Program-made: the position numbers and the translations under genes
Notes under the pieces: model-generated
Seen by the model: the letters and a program-made list of their open reading frames with translations, nothing else
Databases searched by the model: none
What the model was told of the DNA's origin: nothing
Shown here: piece by piece, positions 47,714 to 54,626 of the stretch
Numbering within the stretch: the stretch's first letter is position 1
How the letters are laid out: every line of letters starts with the position of its first letter
Assembly: GCF_004345855.1 (NCBI RefSeq)
Contig: NZ_SLXN01000002.1
Span: 1-64,000, forward strand
DNA length: 64,000 bases
From: Sphingomonas sp. BK235
Lineage (GTDB): Bacteria > Pseudomonadota > Alphaproteobacteria > Sphingomonadales > Sphingomonadaceae
Direction of reading: 5' to 3'

Positions 47714-48012
47714 GCGATCGCTCCGACCGCGGCGCCGCACAGCGGTGACGGCGCGGCGAGCAGCAGCGCGTCACCGACCCGCAGCCGCGCGGCGATACGG
47801 TCGCGTCTGCCACGCACGAGGAGGCTGCGCCCCGGCCCGCGTCCGACCAGTCGCGCGTCGGCGGCGATCGCGGTGGAGGCGAGCGCCCCGGGCGTGGCGC
47901 CGAGTGGAACGAGCAGCATCACTCCCTGCGCCGGTGGGCGCAGCGCGAGCACCACGAGCAGCGTCGCGACCAGAGCGCCCTGGAGCAGCAGCGGGAGCGG
48001 GAGGCGGCGCAT
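47710..48012 (-). CDS. small protein coupled to the chemotaxis receptor
   Basis: The 100-aa protein has an N-terminal hydrophobic segment ([20 protein letters not shown]) and a Gly/Arg-rich soluble part ending [18 protein letters not shown]. No family is recognised. Its stop overlaps the receptor start (ATGA). A TTAACC motif about 25 bases upstream of the ATG resembles a CtrA half-site. Confidence 0.72.
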   Translation of the reverse strand: MRRLPLPLLLQGALVATLLVVLALRPPAQGVMLLVPLGATPGALASTAIAADARLVGRGPGRSLLVRGRRDRIAARLRVGDALLLAAPSPLCGAAVGAIA

Positions 48013-48190
48013 GATGCGCTTTGTGTAGCGAGCGCTGGTTAACGCGTCGTTTCGCTCGATCCGCCCCGTGGCGCCGCGCGAGCCGCCCGCCCGCCGGCTT
48101 CCCGCATCCCGTCGTGCGATCCATCTGGTACGAACAAGGCAGGTGCTCGTGCGTGCGCAGGAGCACCTTCCGACCAGGATGGATCAGGTG

Positions 48191-49597
48191 CTACGCTACC
48201 GCCCGGCGCAGGCCGCGCGTGCGCCCATAAGCGAGGTAGAACAGCAGCCCCGCCACGTTCCACAACAGGAAGCGCGCGATGGTGGCACTCGGCAGGCTCC
48301 ACAGCAGGTACAGGCAGCCGAGGATCGCGAGCGACCCCACGACATAGGGCAAAGGGCAGCGGAACAGCCGCGGCGCGTCGGGGGCGGTGCGGCGCAGCAC
48401 CATCAGGCACGCGCCCGCGGCGATGAAGGCGAGCAGCGTCCCGGCATTGGCGAGCTCGGCGATCTCGTCGAGCCGGAACAGTCCCGCCACCAGCGCGATC
48501 GCGGCCCCGGTCAGCAGCGTGATCCGCGTCGGCGCGCCGCTGCGCGGGCTCACCGTGGCGAGCCCGCGCGGCAGCAGCCCGTCGCGCGCCATCACGAAGA
48601 AGATCCGGCTCTGCCCGTACATCATCACCAGGATCACCGAGGGCAGCGCGATCACCGCGGCGAGCGCGATCAGATGCCCCGCGAGCGGATGGCCGAGCGA
48701 GCGCAGCACCAGCGCGAGCGGCTCGGGCGAGTTGGCCAGCGCGGTGAAGGGCAGCGCGCCGATCGCCGCCACCGCGACCGCCATGTAGATCGCGGTGCAC
48801 ACCAGCATCGATCCGACGATGCCGATCGTCAGGTCCCGCCCGGGCCGCTTCGCCTCCTCGGCCGAGGTCGCCACCGCGTCGAAGCCGTAGAAGGCGAAGA
48901 ACACGATCGCCGCCGCCGCCATGACGCCGCGCTTGTGCCCGCCGCTCTCCGCCGCGGCGAAGCCATAAGGCATGAAGGGGTGGAGATGCGCGGGGTCGAA
49001 GGCGGGCAGCGCGAAGGCGATGAACACCGCCAGCGCGGCGAGCTTGACCACGACGAGCACGATGTTGAGCGTGGCGCTCTCGCGCGTGCCCGCGACCAGC
49101 AGGCCCATGATGGCGAGCGCCACCGCCACCGCGGGCAGGTTGACGACGCCGCCGCCGTGCGGCCCGGCGAGCAGCGCGGGCGGCAGCGTCACTCCGGCGG
49201 ACTGGATCCAGCCGACGAGATAGCCCGACCAACCCACCGCCACGGTCGAACAGGCGAGCGAATATTCGAGGATCAGGCTCCACCCCACCACCCAGGCGGC
49301 GGTCTCGCCCAAGGCGGCATAGCTGAAGGTGTAGGCACCTCCCGCCGCGGGGATCATCGTCGCCAGTTCGGCATAGGCCAGCGCGGCGCAGGCACAGACC
49401 GCGCCGGCGATGGCGAAGGCGAGGATCACCGCGGGGCCGGCACGCTCGGCGCCGACCCCGGTGAGCGTGTAGATGCCGGTGCCGACGATCGCGCCGACGC
49501 CCAGCGCGATCAGGTGCGGCCAGGACAGCGTCTTGGCGAGCGCGCGGCCCTGTTCATGCCGGGTGACGTCGGCGAGTGACTTGCGCTGGCCCAGCAT
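48191..49597 (-). CDS. APC superfamily amino acid permease
   Basis: The 468-aa protein has about 12 transmembrane helices, starting MLGQRKSLADVTRHEQGRAL, with the helix-1 GVGAIVGTGIYTLTGV and the helix-6 FFAFYGFDAVATSAEEAKRP. GGAGAG lies shortly before ATG 49597. It is last in the hydroxyproline block, after a 255-base gap with a short palindrome, so uptake of hydroxyproline is a reasonable inference. It resembles the permease at 15.3-16.8 kb. Confidence 0.92.
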   Translation of the reverse strand: MLGQRKSLADVTRHEQGRALAKTLSWPHLIALGVGAIVGTGIYTLTGVGAERAGPAVILAFAIAGAVCACAALAYAELATMIPAAGGAYTFSYAALGETAAWVVGWSLILEYSLACSTVAVGWSGYLVGWIQSAGVTLPPALLAGPHGGGVVNLPAVAVALAIMGLLVAGTRESATLNIVLVVVKLAALAVFIAFALPAFDPAHLHPFMPYGFAAAESGGHKRGVMAAAAIVFFAFYGFDAVATSAEEAKRPGRDLTIGIVGSMLVCTAIYMAVAVAAIGALPFTALANSPEPLALVLRSLGHPLAGHLIALAAVIALPSVILVMMYGQSRIFFVMARDGLLPRGLATVSPRSGAPTRITLLTGAAIALVAGLFRLDEIAELANAGTLLAFIAAGACLMVLRRTAPDAPRLFRCPLPYVVGSLAILGCLYLLWSLPSATIARFLLWNVAGLLFYLAYGRTRGLRRAVA

Positions 49598-49715
49598 ATG
49601 GTTCGCTCTCCTAAGCGGGTGAGTGCGGCAGTTGGCGGCGCGCGCGGCGCGGCCCCCCTGCCCCGGGGCGTGCCGGTCGCAGGGGCGAGGCGCCTTCGCC
49701 CTCGCTGCCTTGCTC

Positions 49716-49749
49716 GCCGTCATCCCGGACCTGTTCCGGAGATGACGGC
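49716..49749. repeat. deletion form of the palindromic repeat, copy 7
   Basis: GCCGTCATC and GATGACGGC enclose a short CCGG...CCGG core, as if the 97-base element had lost its middle. It lies in the 255-base gap between the permease and epimerase genes. Confidence 0.75.
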
Positions 49750-49852
49750 AGGTCATGCCGGTTCGATCCCCAGGACGTCGTCGGCCTCCTGGCCGCAAGC
49801 GCGAGACCCGAACACCGTCCGTGCCGATCCGCGCGGAACGTCGCCGCCGCCG

Positions 49853-50851
49853 TCACGTCACCTGGAACCCGGCCCAGAACGGGTCGGCGCGGTCGATCCA
49901 GATCGTGTTGAAGCCGGTCGCCATCGCCGATCCCTCGATCGAGGGGACGATCGCGGGCACGTCGCCCAATGTCGTCGCCGCCTCGACCCGGCCGATGAAG
50001 CGGCTGCCAATATAACTTTCGTGGACGAAGCGGTCGCCGACCTTGAGGTCGCCGCGGTCGGCGAGATGCGCGAGGCGCGCCGAGGTGCCGGTGCCGCAAG
50101 GCGAGCGATCGATCGCCTTGTCACCGTAGAACACCGCGTTGCGCCCGTCGGCGTCGTTCGCGCGGGCGCGATCCGCCCAGAGCACGTGGCTCACCCCGCG
50201 GATCGTCGGGTCGAGCGGGTGGACCGGCTCGACCTTCTCGCGCACCGCGGCGCGTACCAGGCGCGACGCCGCGATCAGCCGGTCAGCGCCCATCGCGTCG
50301 AGCCCCGCATAAGCTCCCTGCGGCTCGACGATCGCGTAGTAATTGCCGCCATAGGCGACGTCGACGCGGAGCCGCCCGAGCTCGGCCACCTCCACCTCGA
50401 CCCCCCGCGCCGCGACATAGCTCGGCACGTTGGTGATGCGGACGGAGGTCACCTTCTCGCCCGCGACCGCATAAGCGATCTCGATCACGCCGGCGGGCAC
50501 CTCGACCCGGAGCCGCCCCGGCGTGGTCGGCTGGATCAGCCCGTGCTCCAGCCCGAAGGTGATGATCCCGATCGTGCCGTGGCCGCACATCGGCAGGCAG
50601 CCGCTCGTCTCGATGAACAGGATGCCGACATCGGCGTCGGCTTTGGTGGGCGGGTAGAGGAAGCCGCCCGACATCATGTCGTGCCCGCGCGGCTCGAAGC
50701 ACAGCCCGGTGCGGATCCAGTCGTAGCGCGCGAGGAAATCCTGCCGGCGCTCGGACATGGAGGCGCCGCGCAGCAGCGGCGCGCCCCCGGCGACGAGCCG
50801 CACCGGGTTGCCCGCAGTATGGCCGTCGATGCAGAAGAAGGTGTGCCGCAT
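49853..50851 (-). CDS. 4-hydroxyproline 2-epimerase
   Basis: The 332-aa proline-racemase-family enzyme has both catalytic cysteines: Cys89 in LPMCGHGTIG and Cys252 in DRSPCGTGTSARLA. Two cysteines argue for an epimerase/racemase rather than trans-3-hydroxyproline dehydratase. The reaction would be trans-4-hydroxy-L-proline to cis-4-hydroxy-D-proline. It follows the DapA-family gene by 13 bases, which is the usual partner of this pathway. Confidence 0.92.
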   Translation of the reverse strand: MRHTFFCIDGHTAGNPVRLVAGGAPLLRGASMSERRQDFLARYDWIRTGLCFEPRGHDMMSGGFLYPPTKADADVGILFIETSGCLPMCGHGTIGIITFGLEHGLIQPTTPGRLRVEVPAGVIEIAYAVAGEKVTSVRITNVPSYVAARGVEVEVAELGRLRVDVAYGGNYYAIVEPQGAYAGLDAMGADRLIAASRLVRAAVREKVEPVHPLDPTIRGVSHVLWADRARANDADGRNAVFYGDKAIDRSPCGTGTSARLAHLADRGDLKVGDRFVHESYIGSRFIGRVEAATTLGDVPAIVPSIEGSAMATGFNTIWIDRADPFWAGFQVT

Positions 50852-50864
50852 GCCGCCGAGGCTA

Positions 50865-51788
50865 TCAGGCCGCGGCGGGCAGCGACAGCGTCGGCCGAGT
50901 CGCCGCGGCGCGCTCGACCATCGCGATCACCTCGGCGCGACGCTCCCCGGTGAGCACGTAGCGCGGCGGCAGCACGCGCTCCGAGCCGCGCCCCATCACC
51001 TGCTCGGCCAGCTTGATCGACTGGACCAGGTCATGCTCGGCGTCGAGGTGGAGCAAAGGCATGAACCAGCGATAGATCTCGATCGCCTTGGCGTGATCGC
51101 CGCGCTCGAACGCCGCGACCAGCTCGACCGACTCCTTGGGGAAGGCGTTGGTCAGCCCCGATACCCAGCCCTGTGCGCCGAGATACAGCCCCTCGAGCGC
51201 GACGTCGTCGAGCCCGGCGAACAGCACGTAACGGTCGCCGAGATCGTTGCGGAAGTCGGTGAAGCGGCGCGTGTCGGGCGCGGATTCCTTCACCGCGACG
51301 ATATTCTCCACCGGCACCAGTTGCTCGAGCACGTAGCGGTCGATCACGGTGCGATAGGCCGGCGGGTTGTTGTACAGCATGATCGGCAGCGCGGTGCGCT
51401 CGGCCACGCCGCGGAAATGCGCCACCAGCTCGTCCGGCTTGGGAACATAGACCATCGGCGGCAGCAGCATCAGCCCGTCCGCCCCCGCCTTCTCCGCCGC
51501 CTGGGCGTAGCGCACCGCGCGGCGCGTGTCATATTCGGAGACGCCGGTGATCACGGGCACGCGCCCCTTCACCACCTCGACGATGGCGGAGAGCACCGCG
51601 ACCTTCTCGTCATAATCCAGCGAGTTGTTCTCGCCCACCGTGCCCAGCGCGATGATCCCGGTGACGCCGTCGCGGATCAGCTCGTCGACGACGCGCTGCG
51701 TGTCGGCGAGGTCGAGCGTGAGGTCCTCGCGCACCTGGGTCGTCACCGCCGGGAACACGCCCTTCCAACCGATCGCCATCGCCGCCAT
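50865..51788 (-). CDS. DapA-family aldolase, likely pyrroline-hydroxycarboxylate deaminase
   Basis: The 307-aa class I lyase has the Schiff-base Lys167 in IVAVKESAPDTRRF, the GTVGEN phosphate/carboxylate loop (49-54) and Tyr139 in MLYNNPP. With an epimerase next door the best reading is the deaminase that converts pyrroline-4-hydroxy-2-carboxylate to 2-oxoglutarate semialdehyde. A true dihydrodipicolinate synthase is less likely. ATG 51788 follows GAGGG; ATG 51779 is the alternative. A GTATAC-centred motif lies 25-34 bases upstream. Confidence 0.88.
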   Translation of the reverse strand: MAAMAIGWKGVFPAVTTQVREDLTLDLADTQRVVDELIRDGVTGIIALGTVGENNSLDYDEKVAVLSAIVEVVKGRVPVITGVSEYDTRRAVRYAQAAEKAGADGLMLLPPMVYVPKPDELVAHFRGVAERTALPIMLYNNPPAYRTVIDRYVLEQLVPVENIVAVKESAPDTRRFTDFRNDLGDRYVLFAGLDDVALEGLYLGAQGWVSGLTNAFPKESVELVAAFERGDHAKAIEIYRWFMPLLHLDAEHDLVQSIKLAEQVMGRGSERVLPPRYVLTGERRAEVIAMVERAAATRPTLSLPAAA

Positions 51789-51812
51789 CACCTCTCATTC
51801 CCTCGGATGAAT

Positions 51813-51822
51813 ATCGTATACT
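51813..51822 (-). promoter_or_regulatory. putative GntR-type operator before the DapA-family gene
   Basis: On the minus strand AGTATACGAT lies 25-34 bases before the ATG, where it would cover the promoter -10. The same ten bases occur upstream of the arabinosidase gene (57075-57084). GTATAC-centred sites are typical of FadR/FCD-type GntR regulators. Confidence 0.55.
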
Positions 51823-51852
51823 AACGGATCGATAGGGATGCAACCTGTCCGA

Positions 51853-53610
51853 CTACTCCTCGTCGGGATAGGGGCCGCGCCCGCCGTCGCGGATCAGCTG
51901 ATCGGTGCGGCGATCGATCTCGCTGACGGGCACCGAGCCGAGCGCGAGCACCGCGTCGTGGAAGGCCTTGACGTTGAACTTCGGGCCGAGCGCCTGCTCG
52001 GCGCGGGCGCGCGCGCGCTGGATCGCGAGCTGGCCGGTATAATAGCTCAGCGCCTGCCCCGGCCAGGCGATGTAGCGATCGACCTCGGTGGTGACCTCAT
52101 GGTCGGACAGCGCGGTATTGTCGCGCAGATAGGCCTGGGCGCGCTCGCGGCTCCAGCCCATCGCGTGGATGCCGGTATCGACCACCAGCCGCGACGCGCG
52201 CCACGCCTGATAGCTGAGCATGCCGAACAGGTCATAGGGCGTCTCGTACATCCCCATCTCCTCGCCCAGCGTCTCGCTGTAGAGCGCCCAGCCCTCGCCG
52301 TAGACCGACAGATAGGTGTCGCGGCGGAACGGCGGCAGGTCCTTGTTCTCCGCCGCGAGCGGCATCTGGAAAGCGTGGCCCGGCGCGCTCTCGTGCAGCG
52401 TCAGCGCGGGCAAGGCGTAGAGCGAGCGCGCCGGCAGGTCATAGGTGTTGACGAGGTACACGCCCGGCCCGCCGCGCCCCGCGGTGTAGAAGGGCGCGAC
52501 GTCGGCGGGCACGGGTTTGATCGCGAAGCGGCTGCGCGGCAGCCGGCCGAAGTAGCGCGACGCCTTGCCGTCGAAGGTCTTGGCGATCCACGCCGCGCGG
52601 TCGAGCAATTGCTGCGGCGTGATCGCGTAGAAGCGCGGATCGGTGCGCAGGAAGGTGAGGAAGGCGGGCAGGTCGCCCTGGAACTTCACCTGCGCCATCA
52701 CCTGGAGCATGCGCGCGCGGATCTTGGCGACCTCGGCGAGGCCGATGGCGTGGACCTGTTCGGGGGTCTGCGGCAGCGTCGTATATTCCGCCACCTTCGA
52801 CTGATAATAGGCCTTGCCGTCGGGCAGGTCATAAGCCGCGAGCGAGCTGCGCGCGCCGGGGATATACTCCTCGCGCAGGAAGGCGAGCAGCGTGCGATGC
52901 GCGGGCAGCACCGCGTCGCGGATCGCCGCCTCGCCGGCGCGGCGCAGCTCGGCCTGGGTCGCCGCCGGGATCTGCCTGGGAATGGTGACGAAGGGCGCGT
53001 AGAAGGGATTGTCCACGATCGTCCTGGCCTCGACCACCTGCGCCACGCCGATGTCGCGCCCCGCCAGCGTCACCTTGGGCGGGGTGAAGCCGCGCCGGAG
53101 GCCGGCGCGCATCTCGGCGATCTGCTGGTCGAAATAGCGCGGCAGCTCGCGCAGCATCGACAGATAGGCGCGATACTCCTTCTCGTTCGCCAGCGGGTCG
53201 CGCGCCGCGGCGGCGACGTCGCCCCAGAAGCTGGTGTCGGCGGTGAGCGGCTTCTCATAGTCGCGGAAGCGCTGTTCGTTGAGCAGCGCGTCGATCTGCT
53301 GGCGATAGACCGCGTAATTGACCTGCTCGGCGGGCGAGAGATCCGCCGGACGGATCGCGCGCAGCCGCGTCGCGGTGTCCTCCCAGCGCTTGAGCCGCGC
53401 CGCCTGCGCCGCGGGGCCGACGTCGGGCAGATGCGCGCGCGCCTCGTGGCGGCTGTCCTCGTCGGCGGCGAACTGCTGCTGCCGCCACGCATATTCCTCG
53501 GTGTAGAGCCGGCGCAGCGTCGCGTCGGCGCTGCCCGCCCGCGGCGCGGCGATCGCCGGCGCCGCCATCATCATCGTCGCGCCCAGCAGCGCCGCCCGTA
53601 TCTGCCTCAC
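51853..53610 (-). CDS. DUF885 family exported protein, peptidase-like
   Basis: The 585-aa precursor has a signal peptide (residues 1-22, ending AIAA). The DUF885 signature LTLHESAPGHAFQ contains a HEXXXH-like arrangement, with GEGWALYSETLGEEMG downstream, resembling gluzincin metallopeptidases. No activity is assigned with certainty. Its GTG overlaps the stop of the Ldh-family gene, so it belongs to the arabinosidase unit and may trim hydroxyproline-containing peptides; that is inference. Confidence 0.87.
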   Translation of the reverse strand: MRQIRAALLGATMMMAAPAIAAPRAGSADATLRRLYTEEYAWRQQQFAADEDSRHEARAHLPDVGPAAQAARLKRWEDTATRLRAIRPADLSPAEQVNYAVYRQQIDALLNEQRFRDYEKPLTADTSFWGDVAAAARDPLANEKEYRAYLSMLRELPRYFDQQIAEMRAGLRRGFTPPKVTLAGRDIGVAQVVEARTIVDNPFYAPFVTIPRQIPAATQAELRRAGEAAIRDAVLPAHRTLLAFLREEYIPGARSSLAAYDLPDGKAYYQSKVAEYTTLPQTPEQVHAIGLAEVAKIRARMLQVMAQVKFQGDLPAFLTFLRTDPRFYAITPQQLLDRAAWIAKTFDGKASRYFGRLPRSRFAIKPVPADVAPFYTAGRGGPGVYLVNTYDLPARSLYALPALTLHESAPGHAFQMPLAAENKDLPPFRRDTYLSVYGEGWALYSETLGEEMGMYETPYDLFGMLSYQAWRASRLVVDTGIHAMGWSRERAQAYLRDNTALSDHEVTTEVDRYIAWPGQALSYYTGQLAIQRARARAEQALGPKFNVKAFHDAVLALGSVPVSEIDRRTDQLIRDGGRGPYPDEE

Positions 53611-54626
53611 TCAACCTCCCCGATCGCGATGATGTCCGCGTAGAGCGCGGCCGGCACCAGCACACCCTCTATCTCGCTCCGCGCGCGCGCGGCGTAGCGC
53701 CGCGCCGAGGGGAGCCGCGCGCCCTGCGCCTCGATCGCGGCGAACACAGTCTCGGCGCGCGCGAGCTGCGCGCCCGCGGCGGCGCCGAGGAAGCCCGCGG
53801 GATCGAGCGCGACGATCAACTCGCCCCCGCGCGGCGAGGCGCCGCGGCCGGCGTCGGCGGCGAGCGACTCGGCGCTGGTCATCTCGCCGATCAGCGGCCC
53901 GGCGAGCAGCTCGACCATCGCCGCCAGCGCCGACCCCTTGTGCCCGCCGAAGGTGCGCATCGCCCCCGCCAGCACCGCCGCCGCGTCGGTGCTGGGCCGA
54001 CCGTCCGCGTCATAGCCCCAGTCGTCGGGGATGGCGCGGCCGGCGCGGCGATGCAGCTCGATCTCGCCGCGCGCCACCGCGCTGGTGGCGAAATCGAAGA
54101 CGAAGGGGTGCGCGCCCGCGCGCGGCCAGCCGAAGGCGATCGGGTTGGTCCCGAACACCGGCCGCGTGCCGCCCGCGGGCGCGACCCAGGCGTGGCTCGG
54201 TGTCACCGCCAGCGCGACCAGCCCCGCCGCGGCCAAGGCCTCGACCTCGGGCCAGAGCGCGGCGAAATGCACCACGTCGGTCAGCGCCAGCGCGGCGATG
54301 CCGTTCGCGCGCGCCTTGGCCTCGAGCAGCGGGCGCCCCGCGGCGAAGGCGAGCTGCGCGAAGCCGCCGCCGCCGTCGACCCGCACCAGCGCGGCGGCGG
54401 GCTCGCTCACCCGCGGGACCGCGTCGCGCGCGACCGCGCCGCTGCGCAGGCTGTGCGCGGCGACGAGCAGGCGGTAGACGCCGTGGCTGGCGCAGCCGTC
54501 GCGCTCGCCCGCCACCATCGTCTCGGCCACCGCCTCGGCCTGCGCGGGCGCGAGCCCGACCGTGCGGAGCGTCCGCCGCGCCAGGTCGCGCACCTCGTCC
54601 AGCGTCAGTCGAACGGCGTCGCTCAC
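53607..54626 (-). CDS. Ldh-family NAD(P)H oxidoreductase
   Basis: The 339-aa protein belongs to the malate/L-lactate dehydrogenase (YlbC/AllD) family: DGCASHGVYRL with the catalytic His, FGTNPIAFGWPR, FDFATSAVARGEIE and GGHKGSALAAMVELLAG. Known members reduce delta-1-pyrroline-2-carboxylate or similar cyclic imines, as well as ureidoglycolate and sulfolactate. Next to hydroxyproline genes a pyrroline-carboxylate reductase is likely. GTG 54626 overlaps the arabinosidase stop, and the end overlaps the DUF885 start. Confidence 0.88.
   Translation of the reverse strand: MSDAVRLTLDEVRDLARRTLRTVGLAPAQAEAVAETMVAGERDGCASHGVYRLLVAAHSLRSGAVARDAVPRVSEPAAALVRVDGGGGFAQLAFAAGRPLLEAKARANGIAALALTDVVHFAALWPEVEALAAAGLVALAVTPSHAWVAPAGGTRPVFGTNPIAFGWPRAGAHPFVFDFATSAVARGEIELHRRAGRAIPDDWGYDADGRPSTDAAAVLAGAMRTFGGHKGSALAAMVELLAGPLIGEMTSAESLAADAGRGASPRGGELIVALDPAGFLGAAAGAQLARAETVFAAIEAQGARLPSARRYAARARSEIEGVLVPAALYADIIAIGEVE

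Noticed and set aside
49755..49775. A tRNA T-arm-like GGTTCGATCCC string
   Set aside because: The flanking bases do not form the T stem, and no anticodon or acceptor arms can be drawn around it.
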